DNA of 64,000 bases. It comes from Zonotrichia leucophrys gambelii. Lineage: Eukaryota > Chordata > Aves > Passeriformes > Passerellidae. Positions 1 to 12,177 of the stretch are shown piece by piece. Position 1 is the stretch's first letter. Each line of letters begins with the position of its first letter. The stretch spans positions 10,256,857 through 10,320,856 of the forward strand of contig NC_088178.1 in assembly GCF_028769735.1 (NCBI RefSeq), written 5' to 3'. The notes below the pieces were generated by a model. It was not told the DNA's origin. It searched no databases and saw only the letters and a program-made list of their open reading frames with translations. Made by a program: the position numbers and the translations under genes.

Positions 1-422
1 TAAATAAGTACAAGGATTATACTGAATCCAATATTTATGGCAATGCAAAGTTGCTTATGTGATTTAGCCCCATTAAGTTTAATAGAATTATTAACTGCTG
101 GGTATTTAAAATAAGATTTCTCAGTCTGGATGTAAATTAAATGTGACCTTGTATTTCAGCTTCCAGTGTACATGCTGATACTTCAGTGTTTTATGTCTAA
201 ACATTAATTTTTCATAATATTACTTTGATTTTGATTTTACTAAAGTCATCAGCTAATTGAACATTAAAATATTCTTGGTTGTTTCTGTCATCTTTGGAGG
301 CTGCAGTACTCAGAGAAATTCAGGAAGCAGTTATCCTAACTTAGTAATTCTAAACAAATAAAGCCATTTGTTATCCATTAGGTGCCTGTTAATGACTTAA
401 CTTGACTCCATTGTAATTGCAG

Positions 423-515
423 AAATGTCCTGAAAATGACATAAGAAGCTGTTGTCTTGCTGAAATAAAGCAAACTGAAGAGAAGTACACTGAAACCCTG
501 GAATCGATTGAGAAA
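423..515 (+). CDS. VAV3: VAV3 coding exon (start of DH domain)
   Basis: This exon encodes 31 residues, KCPENDIRSCC through ...ETLESIEK, and starts and ends at phase 0. It follows an attgcag acceptor and ends at aaa|gtaaga. It covers the junction from the acidic region into the first long helix of the Dbl-homology domain. The TEEKY stretch carries the glutamate that in DH domains contacts switch 1 of the GTPase (conserved region 1). Residue identity with recalled human VAV3 is essentially complete over this exon, which fixes frame and gene. The intron to the next exon is only 95 nt, the shortest in the window. Confidence 0.96.
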
Positions 516-610
516 GTAAGATGCTGCTTACAGACTTGTAACATGCATTTTTATAGCAGTCTAGAACGTAAATTAAAATAGTCAATGTGTATATAATTTC
601 TTTCTTTCAG

Positions 611-679
611 TTTTTCATGGTGCCATTGAAGAGATTTCTGTCAGCATCAGAGTTTGATACTGTTTTCATCAACATTACT
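611..679 (+). CDS. VAV3: VAV3 coding exon (DH domain)
   Basis: The exon has 23 codons (FFMVPLKRFL...FINIT), phase 0 at both ends. It is preceded by a strong tttctttcag acceptor and followed by gtgagt. It continues the first DH helix and the turn to the next helix. Differences from recalled human VAV3 are conservative (YFMAPLKRFLTAAEFDSVFINIP in human). The Thr at the last codon, where human has Pro, is the one non-conservative change. Confidence 0.95.
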
Positions 680-3600
680 GTGAGTAATTACATATTTAAT
701 GAACAGACATGAGGTTCATAGCTGATTGTGGTATATTGGTGTTACGTGTTACTGCACAAAATGATTATTTGAATTACAGTGCATGGTGTGTTTATGTGGA
801 TATTAGTTCGTTAAAAAAGATATACACTACCAATTTTTTTCTTTTTCTGCTTGAGGGAATAAGGTAAGTTAAAGAGGATTAGCATATGAGATAGTGAATT
901 GTTATAAACTGCAGTATTTTTAATCTTTAAAAGCTAATAATTTCTAGAAATGGATTATCTTCTAATAAATGCTGTTATTTTAATGATGGTACAAAGTTGT
1001 AACTGCTAAGTTACCTATTGCTGTGTACTGGCTATCTGTAGCTGCTCTGCAATTCCTTGTAGCTGCCCTGGCTCCTGCATCATTGAACACACTCAGTTTA
1101 GGACTCAGAATCTGGTGCTGGAAAGGATAAGGAAATCCTCTGTGAATCATCTAGGAAACCTCCTATTTGACTGAAACAATAGTGGTTCCTGTGATTGCTG
1201 CTTTGTGTCATTTATTTTCAGCTTAATCAAAACAGTATGACAGTTTACATGTATTTTTAGTTGATAAGAGATCAGCCTGTCTTTAGTCTGTCTAACTTTA
1301 AAGGAAGACATCAGCAATGGTCTGAAGCCTCTCTTAACACAGACAAATGAAAGCAATGTTCTTTTATGAGGCCTTTTTAAAGACAGGGTCCCCACAGTGT
1401 GGCCTGTGAGCCACATCAAACTGTTACTGCTTGTTAAATATCACCTCTGGTTTGGCCGTATGTGGTGTGTCCAACAGGCTCTCAGGTTATAGGAGGAGGT
1501 GTTGAGGATTTTATTCTATTCTGTGAGAACCTGGCCTGTCTATAAAAATGTTTTGGTTGCTGTTCCAGCATCATCCTGATAGAACGTAAGTGCTGACACT
1601 TACTATGCAGATGATACCTGACCCCTTGCCATATTTTTCCCTCAGTGAAGTTTTCACTCTGCCCCTTGATTGCCGTTGTCCTCCACTTTGAATATTAGTC
1701 CAAAACATTCTCACAGATATCAGTAACTAACTTAGCTTCTTGAATTACATCAGCTCCCACAGAGATTGCTTGGCTTTTGAAAACAAATCTATATTCTGTC
1801 CTGCATTAGTGTTTCTTACTTATTGCAAATAAAGCCATGATGTGCCCTACCTAAGTTACTGTAGACCTTTCCTAAGGCTCTGTGTGCCCAGGCACATTGA
1901 CTTTTGTTGAAAGACCTAATTCCAGTCAATGGAAACACTGCACAAGGGTACAGAAAGAGCCTGAATGCTGTAAGCACAGGCAGGGAGGTCAGCCCATTCA
2001 CTATTAGTTAAAGGATTGCATGGGATCACAGAAGATTAAAAAGAATGAAACCTGTGTATTTTAGACTAGACAGACACATAGTAAGCTTATGTTTCAGTTG
2101 TTTTGTATTGCTTTTTGTTACCAGCATTCAGTATTCTGCTGTTAGAAGATGCTGCTTATTCCCAACTCCAGGAGCATTTCATAAGCATCCAGAAATACAG
2201 AAAAAGAAATACAGGACTTGCCTAAGCCAAAAATATTTGCAAATGCTTTGTCTGCTCAGACCTTGTCTGTGTGGCAGTTCCTCAGCAGGAAGGCTGGAGG
2301 GCAGTGGAAGCTTGCTTTAAACTAAAAATAGCTGTTACACAGAGCTCTGCAGCAAAGTGAGATGTGAAGAGCAAGTGCTGTGTTCTCAGAACAGAATGGA
2401 TTTTCTTCTGTTAAGGGGTTGTGGTGAAGGATTGTTTCCTTAGGGTGATGTTATATTCCTTAAATAGAGTCTAAAAGAGGCTTGCTGATACCAAAATACT
2501 TCATTTTGAAGAAAAAAAGCAATTACCCCAAATTGCTCACCAGTCTAAAGAGAGTGCCTTTCATTGGCAGACGTAAATAGAAGTTCTGTTTTTTAAAGTG
2601 AGTGTATGGCTTTATATTTGCATCTGTATAGGTCTGTCTATATTGTGTATATATGCATTTGTATGTACATCTATGTGTGCACCCACATATAAATGCACTT
2701 ATAGGTGTACCTATGCATGCCTGTGAATTCTATATATGGACATACAGAAAGAGATGGAAGTATGTGTAACAGATACTGAAGTGTTGGAATATTCGTTAAC
2801 TTCAAATGATGTTAACATTAGTTTAGTTTAAAACTTGATTTGAATTAGAGATGGCAACCCAAAAAAGACTCATTGCTCCCTTAGCATTAAGCTGTTTTTC
2901 AGGGGTATTGCTTAGCTGAGTCCCTGTGTACTCCTTAGAAAAAGTGCTCCTGTTCCAAATACATTAATTGGGAAGCATTTCTGTAATAATGTCTGTGTAC
3001 TGCAACTTAAGATTTGGAGGATAAGGCCATACAGTTGCTAGCAACTAAATTTGATCTGTTTCAAGATTCTGCATCCTCATCAGTGAGGTGATTGACCTTG
3101 TATGTACTGTTAGTTTTCATCATGTGAAGTGAAATGTTTTAACTCAATTCACGAATCAATGTTGAATACTATTTTTGTAGTGTATCATTTCTTGAATTAA
3201 ATCTCCTTCAGTGACTTACTCTGTTAAACAGTCTTGTTTTTCATTCCAATGCTCTGTGTACTACTTACAGTTACCCAGATTTCAAAATTTCTTAACCTGT
3301 TTTGACTTAATTTGTTATGAATTCTCTGACAGTGTCCATACAGTGTTTAAGCTGATGCAGTCTCCTATAGTTTCTGTATGATGGTGTATAAGTAAGGAGT
3401 TGCAACAGTAATCAAAGAGCAAATATTTCTGCAATATTTTCTCTCAGACATTAGCTGCGTGCTGTATTGGGAAACTCATTATGATTGCAGTTAATTTAGC
3501 ATTAGGACATCACTAATCGACCAATGTAATGTACAGAACTAATTTTTCACAGCTCGGGGACAAGAATCATTACTTCAGCTTGTCACTAAAGCATTTACTT

Positions 3601-3889
3601 GACTTGCTTGATTTTAAAATTATCATTATAAAATAAAGGTGAATTAACAGCGCACGTTCCAAGCTAGAATGAATTAGTCTCTAATAGGTAGTTCTTGGAG
3701 TTTAGTTGTTCTTGTTGCACTCTAAGGGAAGATGTGCCAAACCTTGAAATTAGATTCTACTCTCAAATAATCTGCTTTCCAATTTATTGAAATCAATGAG
3801 TCAAACATAAAATAATTTATTTTTATATTCAAAGCTTTAAGCCATTTTGTTTTTACAAAGCTTTTCCCCTCCCCATTACTGTTTTTAAG
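680..3889 (+). other. VAV3: VAV3 intron, 3.2 kb
   Basis: The intron is AT-rich with GT..AG ends. From about 2630 to 2760 it has an alternating TATA/TGTG/CATA-rich low-complexity stretch. I see no exon, RNA gene or recognisable transposon in it. Confidence 0.85.
2630..2760. repeat. TA/TG/CA-rich low-complexity stretch
   Basis: Alternating purine-pyrimidine sequence rich in TATA, TGTA, CATA and TGTG steps, with no strict period. It looks like a decayed dinucleotide microsatellite. Confidence 0.55.
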
Positions 3890-3993
3890 GATTTGGTGAA
3901 AATTCACAGGAATCTAACACAGGACATCAATGATTCCATTGTTAACAAAAATGATCAGAACCTATATCAAATATTTATTAACTACAAGGAAAG
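3890..3993 (+). CDS. VAV3: VAV3 coding exon (DH domain)
   Basis: This 104-nt exon begins at phase 0 and ends two bases into an Arg codon (ag|gtaaga). It encodes DLVKIHRNLTQDINDSIV followed by NKNDQNLYQIFINYKER, the second part of the DH helical bundle. The acceptor is tttttaag. The match to human ELVKLHRNLMQEIHDSIV...NQ.FINYKER is clear, with several conservative replacements. It is the first exon after a 3.2 kb intron. Confidence 0.95.
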
Positions 3994-5949
3994 GTAAGAT
4001 TTAAGGATTCTTACTAATTGTGCTGATATGTGCTCAGTTTGGTATTTTACTGTATTTTTATTTGATGAATATTTCTGAAACAGGGTTAAGTTCAAAGTAG
4101 CAAGCTAGTTTTGGTGTTTTGAGGGAGAAGTCAAAATGCCACCTATTGTTTTATGAGCCCTCACTCTTGTTAGCCCAGCTTTGCCAATATTTCTACTTAG
4201 ACAGGTAACAAATATATTTTTAAGGAAACTTAAATTTTACACAGCACTTTTTTCATGCATATAATGCCAGATATTTTATAACATGTACTAGTACTGTTTA
4301 GGAGATAAAATAAATGATACTTCTTAGGGATGTTTCAGATTCAAGAACACAAAAGGTCATAACTGGAAAGAAGAGGCAGCATATGTAAAAGAGAAGAGAG
4401 AAGAGACCATGGTCTTGCTTTACCCTGAGTCAGAGGTGTGATAGTAAAGCAAACACCCTTTGCCTTCAAGCTTTGAAAAGCAGCCAAGCTGATAACAGGA
4501 TAGCTGTGGCAATATGCCACACCCTGTGGGCTAATTGCCAATTTTTTACCCACCTTTTCATGTTGTTCCTTCTGCCAGCTCTGAACTCAACTCTGTTGGA
4601 CTCACCAAATGAATTTATACGCCTGTGGTACTTGGCTGAAAACCCTTGTTCTGTTGGCTACATTGCTGACCTACCTTAAAGTAACCTTTGGGATTTGGTT
4701 GAAAATTAAGTAATTCTGGGAGGAGAGTCAGACTTGAGGGAGCTAACTGGGTTTGCTTCAGGGTGAAGGAGGATTACTGCAGTAATAATTAGTGTGTGAG
4801 AAATTGGACAGCAGCATCCCAAGAATGCTGGATGGGACAGTTTTCCAAGGGAGGAGGGTGTCCCAAACTGCCCAGAAACAGTCCTGCCTTCAGAGACCCT
4901 CTGTCTCAGTTTCTGGTTTGGAGCAGCACACAGTTATTTCCCAGGCTGTTACACTTTCTGCTGCTGTAGGAGGGAATCAGGGGAGAAGGAGTTGTTCTGG
5001 GAAATGCTTATCTTTCTAAAGTTGTTCTGAAATGTGAAAAGAGGAACAAAGGACGCTGAGAAGAAATACCAAGTTTATATTACTGTAAAAAGGGAACAGA
5101 TGTTGATGCAGTGTCAGAACCATACAGTGGTTAAAAGTAATCCAAAATGGTAAGTTTTAAATCATTGTCATCACCTTATTGTGAAAAAAAGAATTAAATA
5201 AAAGGGTAAAGGTTAGGTGAGAGAAAAATAAATTTAGGACACTTAGTTGAAGGCTCATGGGAATCCACCAAAAAAGGTTTGAAGCATACAGAAGAAATCA
5301 CCTCAAGAAATAGATGAAAAGGTGAAAGAAAGGAGCACTCTTGGCACTGGGACTAGCAGAAAGAAGCACTCCACAGGGAGAGGCAAGAAATTCCTGTTGT
5401 AAAACCAGGCTTCTTCAGGAAGCATTGCTTCACTTGACATCTATTGAAAATTTCTTGAGATTTCATACACTATTATTTTGATCTGAGAGCTTAGACCTGA
5501 TAGAAAATGTTGGTGATAGATGAGTATGGATAACCTACAAGTTCTTTAAAGGATGGCTGTAATTAATGCTGTTAGGCCTGTGCTCCAGAACTTACTCATT
5601 ACAACCATGGAAGTCTACATTGCTGTAAACACTCTAGACTGTTGTGTTCAACAGAAAATTTGCTGCTTTTTCTTGAATCCTGGATTTATCAGAACATATT
5701 TATATACAGTTAACTATTAAAGGAAAATGCAATGGTTTTAGACTATTTTGAAAGTAGAGCAAAACTGTTCTCCTGGATAGTATTCATTCATTCATGTTGT
5801 CCATTGAACACATGCTTAAATTCTACCCTATACAAGCAGTGCTTGTATAGGCACTGCTCCTTTTGAAACAAGGATTGTGGAAAAAATGATCAAGGGTTGT
5901 TCTTAAATAAATAAATGTTCCTTTCATTCTTTCTCTTGCTTTGATTTAG
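3994..5949 (+). other. VAV3: VAV3 intron, 2.0 kb
   Basis: Ordinary AT-rich intron. The one structural oddity is the perfect hairpin at 5827-5851. Short open frames around 4340-5020 have no recognisable content. Confidence 0.85.
5827..5851. repeat. Perfect inverted repeat, 11-bp arms, 3-nt loop
   Basis: CCTATACAAGC, AGT, GCTTGTATAGG reads as a perfect hairpin in the 2.0 kb intron. A further GCACTGC next to it can pair with the GCAGTGC of the loop region as an alternative fold. The arms are too short for a microRNA precursor. It has no known role. Confidence 0.85.
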
Positions 5950-6049
5950 GTTGGTTATTTATGGACAGTACTGCAGTCAAGTGGAGATAGCAATATCGTG
6001 CTTAGACAATATCTCTAAGACAAAAGAAGACGTTAAATTGAAGTTAGAG
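5950..6049 (+). CDS. VAV3: VAV3 coding exon (DH domain)
   Basis: The 100-nt exon completes the split Arg codon and encodes LVIYGQYCSQVEIAISCLD then NISKTKEDVKLKLE, ending at phase 0 before gtatca. The acceptor is gatttag. LVIYGQYCS and SKTKEDVKLKLE are invariant against recalled human VAV3. The middle (QVEIAISCLDN against GVESAISSLDY) is the most variable part of the DH domain in this window. It forms helices in the central part of the DH bundle. Confidence 0.95.
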
Positions 6050-7347
6050 GTATCAGTATTTTTTAACATGTATATATATGTATGCACCTTATACCATGTA
6101 TTTCTGTGACTATGTGCTGCTTTCATTGAAGTCAAACCTTTATGATGATGAAACTATCTGGACTGATGAGTCTATGTGTTTCCCTTCATTCTTTTGGAGT
6201 CTCTGATCAAATGAAAATGTGCTGCATGCACTAAAGTGTACCTGCTGATCCTGAAGTGAAGGGAGCTTTGCCCCTGACATTAGCAGAGTTAGTGTTTTCT
6301 CTCAGGATGTGACCATCAGTGGTACCCTTCCATTTATCAGTGTGTCTCAGCTGGAACACAGAGTTGCAGGATTAACAGGCTGGGAGGGACCTGTAGGCTG
6401 CCCAGGCCCTTGTCCCTTGGCCTCAGGGTTGTCTGCCTTGACCCCGTGGTGCTTTCTGCAGAGCTGCTGCCCGTCTGCTGAGCCCTCAGGGTCAGCGTGT
6501 CCCTGGCTGGTGCCTGTGGGGTGAGGGATGCCACCTTTGCCTTGCTGCCTTCGTGTGAGGCTTGTGCTGAGCCTGCCCCGAGCGGTGCCAGCTGCACCCT
6601 GGGCTGTGCTGCCTGCAGCCCTGCTGGGCTGTCCTGGGTCTTCTGCTGCTCATCATTGCCAATGCCACTGAAGGGGAGGGGGCCTTGGACAGAGCCCTGA
6701 GGAGCTCTGGTTGCAGTTGTCCCTCAGGTGGTGCAGGAAACATCAGTCACTGCACTTTTTGCACCTCATAATTCAGTCAGTTTCTTATAGACCTAGAGCA
6801 TAACATCCCAACCTGGATATTACTCTGCTGTGAGAGATGAAGCCATGGAAAATTCAAGGCAGACTGTCCCCACCCATTTACAGATCCAGTCACTTAGGTC
6901 AGGTGTTAACTTGTGGTAAATCCATGTTGGATATTCCCATATGGCTTCCTCATGTGCCCACATATTGATGCCAAGAGGACTTGCTCCACAATTTTTGCAG
7001 TGAAGTGCTGAAGTGAGACTGACTGACCTGTAGTTTTCATGATTGCCTTTTGGGGGTTTTTTGCCCCATAGGAAAATATTTTTTTTTAGTTGTAATGAAG
7101 GCCTAGTTTCTGTTGCCTTTTTTCTACTCTTTTATGAATGTTGAAACATCTGAGAACATGTGACTAAATGCAGGTTACTTTCGCTTTTTTTGGTTTTGTC
7201 TTATCAACTGTTTTTCTTCATTTTGTTGCTAGTATTTATCACAAGCTTAAGATAGTTGCTTCTAGGTCACTGAGTTTTCATATGTATCACTGGAATAGGT
7301 TTATTTTCTAGCCCTATTGTCTTATTCTTTCTTCTGCTTTGAACTAG
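6050..7347 (+). other. VAV3: VAV3 intron, 1.3 kb, with GC-richer block and CR1 remnant
   Basis: Bases about 6360-6740 are GC-richer than their surroundings but poor in CpG. Their origin is unclear, possibly an old repeat. Next to them is a minus-strand CR1 reverse-transcriptase fragment (about 6838-7037), annotated separately. The rest is T-rich intron. Confidence 0.8.
6838..7037 (-). mobile_element. CR1 LINE fragment, reverse-transcriptase part, degenerate
   Basis: Read on the minus strand, the block starts with AACTACAGGTCAGTCAGTCT and continues to an AACATGGATTTACCAC motif. This follows the avian CR1 ORF2 order NYRPVSLTS...V-x-EQ...H-x-x...HGFT, here as NYRSVSLTS, then after a frameshift KIVEQVLLASICGHM...NIQHGFT. 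It is a broken retrotransposon remnant with no coding capacity. The boundaries are approximate; the family call is from recalled CR1 consensus. Confidence 0.65.
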
Positions 7348-7443
7348 GAATGTTCCAAGAGGGCCAATAATGGGAAATTTACATTGCGGGATCTCCTAGT
7401 GGTTCCAATGCAAAGAGTGCTGAAATATCACCTACTGCTCCAG
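7348..7443 (+). CDS. VAV3: VAV3 coding exon (DH conserved region 3)
   Basis: The exon has 32 codons, phase 0 at both ends. It encodes [17 protein letters not shown] followed by [15 protein letters not shown]. The L-x-D-L-L-V-x-P-x-Q-R-x-x-K-Y-x-L-L-L pattern is the signature conserved region of Dbl-family exchange factors, which forms part of the Rac-binding face. No signature residue is missing, so the exchange domain looks catalytically intact. The acceptor is gaactag and the donor is cag|gtattt. Confidence 0.97.
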
Positions 7444-10400
7444 GTATTTTATTTTTGAAATTTAAGGGGGCTGAGAGAAAAACTGTGGTTGTTTATCATC
7501 AGTGGGTTGTAAAAATGAAAGCCAAATGTCTTTATCAAAGGAAGGTGATTGATGCTTCCCTGGATTTGTTAAGAAATAAAACTCAGTCAAGTGCAGGGTT
7601 TCTCCCAGAGATAATTCCTTAGAGCTAAAGCATATCTGGGGAAAATAAAATAAAACATGATTGTTTCCTCAGTCTCTGGACCTTTTATTGTTGGTGTGTT
7701 TAAATTGGTTAGTAGTACCAAACCATAAGCATGGTACTTGGAAATGTGAACCATTACCCTCCAAAAGAGGAAGCTGGGCCATACATACAGCATACTTTTA
7801 AGATACTTCTTTGCTGTCATAAATTGCAATTAAGCCATATTTATTTTGAAATGCTTCTTGTTATAACCCACAAAGCATTAGCTTTTGCAGTTAGTCCTGT
7901 AATAAGGGTGGAGAGTCTTATAAATTTAATTTGATAGCTGTGCCAGGAGACTCATTAGTTCAGCTGAGAAGAAATGTATTACTATATTAGACTGTCAACC
8001 TGCTGATGCTTGTAAAATGTCATTTTAAAAAGATCTGCTACTTATATATGGAGCATAATTTTTACTCTGCAGAACAACATACATTTTGTAATATCAAATT
8101 TTTGAAATACTTCTGTAAATGAGTCATCAATATTTTGATCAATGCAAAATTGGAAAAAAAGCAAAATTAATGGTACAACTTCTTAAAAAAACTTATGAGA
8201 TACGACTCATGATTTTATAGTCAACCTGTATATTGTGGAAAGATGATATACAATGTCACTATGCTCTGTGTAACAATATCTGTTGTACAAGAAAAATATT
8301 TTAGACTTGGAAAGAAAATGAGTGAATTATTAGAATTGCAATGCAAATATAAGTACTAATTATTATTAATTGTAATATGAGTATTAGAAATACTATTCAA
8401 TTTCTTATGATTTTACTAAGTTATCTGAGCTGAAATGTATAATTATTGCCTCAAATTATAAAGAAGAAATGGCCTGTTTCCCCAAGAGGTTGTTATTCTG
8501 CTTCATAAGGCCCCAAAAAGACTCAGTATTTTCCATATAGGAAGTGGTTAAAAGAGTTCTTTGAACATGTAAACTTGATTTCAGTATGTTTTTTGAGTCA
8601 GCTTCCTCTTAGGTATGATGAGACAGTGACTTTTAAGCTGTGCACACTTCAGCTGAAATTTTACTGCCAGCCTGGATCCTTGTCTGTGGAAAAGTGTATG
8701 CTTTGGAATAGGATGAAATACCATATAGCAATGTGTAAATGAACCTGAATGTTGTTTACCTGGGCTTCCAGCATGCACATACAGTAATGATCTGATTTGG
8801 CAAGTTTTAAGTGCTAGACAGACCAAATTCACTTATTGTGATGGTTCATTAGCAGCTCAAGTCAGTGTTTAGGCTGTGCAGCAATGATTCCTAAACCCTT
8901 GCCAATTAACTGTTTGCAATAGTCCCCACTCACTGATAGGCTGCTCACTCTGGGCATGAAAATGCCTATTCTTGGGCTGTGTTTTCTGGCTTTGGCTTCT
9001 GTATTTTTTGGGGGTGAGGATGAGCAATGATGATTTCAATTTATAAAAATGACAAACAGTGGGTGGAAAGTTTTAACTGCTGTGTCCACAGGAGCTGGTA
9101 AAGCACACTACTGATGCCATGGAGAAGGCAAATCTAAGACTGGCACTTGATGCAATGAAGGTGAGTAAGGCAGTGAAGTATAGATGTCTGTTGGTGGTTA
9201 GAATGGTAGCTCAGAATTCTATTTCCTGGAGGAGATCATGTTCTTCACAACATTTCAAACATGTTTTCACCGGTTCCTGTGAGCTTTGTATGTCATGGCA
9301 AGTATAAAGTTGAGGGTTTTGCTCAAGTCTAGGAAACAAGTTCAGTAGTTTTCTGCAGAGGGCTTGTGAAATGGAACTTCCTCATTTTGGGTTACTTTTG
9401 CATCTGCTGAAAAACAGGTGTTTGTCATGTTGATCTTGCTTCTGAAATTTAGGAGTATTTCTACTACTGTAAGTCAATTTCAATCAAGATCAGTAATTTC
9501 CTCGAGAGATGGAGAGCTGTCTTTGTTTACAAGACCTTTTTATGTCATCTTAATATGATCTCTGTGGCATTACCTTTGAAAGCAGTAGTCTCTTTCTGGA
9601 GGTAAGGTACCTGTCACTGTAGATTCACCTGCAAGTGGTACAAACAAATGCTTTATAGAATAACTGTGCTGCCTTGTGAATAAGGTAATATATTATGTGC
9701 TTTGCACAGCTTCAGAAGCAAAGCACGGCTCTGCTTCAGTTGCCTTCATGGCGTGAATGGTGACATTCATGTGCTGGAATTGGGAAGGTTTTTCTGTTCT
9801 CTGTGGAGAAAGGAGCCAACATGACATAAATTATATCTCCTGTTGTAAGCTGTATGGTCCACAGTAGATGCTGAAGTCAGACTAAGTTAGTTTTGGGTCA
9901 CACAGCTGTCTCATATTTTGTGGCTGCCTTGAATGCCTGGAATACAAACCAGCTCACAAATGAGATTTTTAGTTCCCTTCTTTTGTTACCCATTTTTGTG
10001 CAGTGAATGTAGAGGGATGGGCACCATGATAATTTCCCTCGGAGAGGTGCCTGAAAAGAAGTGGCACAATGTTCATCCATCTAGTGGCAGGCCATGCATC
10101 CTGGTTGCTGCTAATTGGCTTGGAAAACAACTCTGCTTTATATTTACCCCTGCTTTTTCTTTCCAATTTGCTGGTTTTCTTCATTGTTGGTGTCTGTTGG
10201 ATGTAAAAATCAAAGAAATCACCTGCCAGAGTGGCTGTGGCAGATATGCACTGACTGGCAGGCTGTAACCAAACAAAATACCACAAATTCTCACCCCCAG
10301 CCCCTCCAAACCCACAAACCCCTGAGATATGAGTGTCTTTCCTTAAGGTTGCAGCATTGTTCCCATTCTGATTTACTGTAGCCCCTGGTATTGTAGTAAA

Positions 10401-11582
10401 AATAACAGTGTAGCACTGTGTTTAGCTTTGAAAAACCCCGGTGTCTCTCACCAAGAGAGACAAAAAGAAAATGTCTTTGGAAAAACTGCTAGCAAAGGGG
10501 TACTGCCCCCCAGGAAAGAAAACTCTTGGAAGGATGATGCTGTTGGATTTCTTTTGGCAGCAAGAAAGGAGGTTATTTAATTGCTAACCCAAGCCTTTTT
10601 AAGAATGACGTGAATGTATCCTGCACAGATCCATTTGGGAAGCTAACATAATGACTGCAGCTATTCATAGATTTTGATTAAAAACGTCTTGGGGAGAAGA
10701 TGTGTTTTCCTCCCACCCTCCAAATTTGTGACCATACTGAAGGGATACTGTGAAAGCAAGTTAGGAAGATCAGAATGCCTTCTCCAACTGCTGCTCTCAG
10801 CATTCCTGACCCTACCAGTTACCTCTTCTGCTCATTCCTCATCTCTAGCCATAAACACAGAAGCCCCAGCAAATTGTCACTATTACTCAGGCATCTTCAG
10901 AGCATTTTAAAGGTCTTAGTGAAATGTGTACAGTACATGTTCTGGTAAAGGGCACAATAATGATCTCACCCTGTGACTTCAGGTAGTATATCCCTTCAAA
11001 AGCCCCTTTTAAAATCTGCTGTGTAATGGCTTCTCTCTGCTGTGCAGCAGTAAGAGCAAGATCCCCCTACTGGGGCTGTAGCTTATAAGCACCCAGGTTT
11101 ATGATTCATTTACACCTTGCATTCTGCTTTTCAGCTGCCTTATAGATGTTTTCTGCTATGTTCTCTATTTATCTTCTATTTACCTCCGAGGTTGGATGTT
11201 GACTGCTTTTTCAGTAGTGAGCTGCATGAATTATGTTTCCATCTTTAATCTTGAAAATAAAAGACTAAGAAAATTCAGAAAAAACCAGCTCTTTTTAAGA
11301 ATTCATTACTTGTTTCCCTCTTTCTTGATAGTAAGTTCATGTTTCAATAGATATCATGAAGAGCGTTGTAACTATTATTAACAAATGCAGACACTTTTTT
11401 CCTTCTTTATTTAGGCATACATATTGTTAATTCTTGAACATCCAAGAGATTTTCAAATAAAATTACTAAATATGTAGATAAGACAAAGATAAAATTAGAA
11501 ATAAACTTGTCAAAGTAATCCATTACAGCAGTCTGTTATAGAGAAGTTATTATTTTCCTCTCTTTTGCTGTTGATACTCTAG
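7444..11582 (+). other. VAV3: VAV3 introns between DH exons (7444-9091 and 9161-11582)
   Basis: These are two AT-rich introns of 1.6 and 2.4 kb either side of the 9092-9160 exon. I see no transposon that I can name and no second gene. The overlapping open frames near 9900-10380 on both strands have no family resemblance. Confidence 0.8.
9092..9160 (+). CDS. VAV3: VAV3 coding exon (DH domain)
   Basis: This exon of 23 codons (ELVKHTTDAMEKANLRLALDAMK) has phase 0 at both ends and lies between a tgtccacag acceptor and a gtgagtaa donor. It continues directly from ...KYHLLLQ of the previous exon into the next helix of the DH domain. It differs from recalled human VAV3 only at DAM (DPT in human) and R (K in human). 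Confidence 0.96.
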
Positions 11583-11669
11583 GACTTGGCTCAATATGTA
11601 AATGAAGTAAAGAGAGATAATGAAACACTTCGGGAAATTAGACAATTTCAACTATCAATAGAGAATTTG
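11583..11669 (+). CDS. VAV3: VAV3 coding exon (end of DH, DH-PH hinge)
   Basis: The exon has 29 codons ([18 protein letters not shown]... to ...SIENL), phase 0 at both ends. It lies between a gatactctag acceptor and a gtacgtga donor. It encodes the long final DH helix, whose conserved Asn/Glu-rich face contacts the GTPase, and the short hinge into the PH domain. It is nearly identical to human VAV3; Arg replaces Lys in EIKQFQL. Confidence 0.96.
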
Positions 11670-12091
11670 GTACGTGATTTTTAATTTACATATAATTTTA
11701 AAATCACTTTTGATCAAACATATTGATGTATTTTATCCTCATTTCATAGGATTTTATAATATTCTTGGTAATATTTAAGTAGAAGTATGTTTTGCTTCGT
11801 TTAGAATTCTATTAAAGTACATAAATCTCACTGTTCTGCATGTTGGTAGTTAGATATGTAAGTGTACAGTGACTCTCAGATGTTTCTGTAGTGGGAAAAT
11901 CTTTCCCATTTCAAGACCAAGATGAATGGGCTGATTCTTTATAGTATTTAGTGTATGTTAGTAAGGAAAAGATGTTTCCTGGTGTGAGAAGTCCTTTACG
12001 GGAGTAAAAGGAGTGAGTGGTCTAACATTTGAATGTGTTGCTATTTTCACACTGTTGCTGTATGGAATCATACATTTTACTTCTATTTCAG

Positions 12092-12177
12092 AACCATTCC
12101 CTCTTACAATATGGCAGACCTCAAGGTGATGGGGAAATACGGATAACAACATTAGACAAACGTGCAAGGCAAGACAG
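12092..12177 (+). CDS. VAV3: VAV3 coding exon (PH domain start)
   Basis: The 86-nt exon begins at phase 0 and ends inside an Arg codon (ag|gtgatg). It encodes NHSLLQYGRPQGDGEIRI then TTLDKRARQDR, the first strands of the PH domain. GRPQGDGEIRITTLDK is conserved with human VAV3. The opening (NHSLLQY against NQPVLLF) and the DKRARQDR segment (DKHTKQER) are diverged. The acceptor is ctatttcag. Only 422 nt of intron separate it from the last DH exon. Confidence 0.94.
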
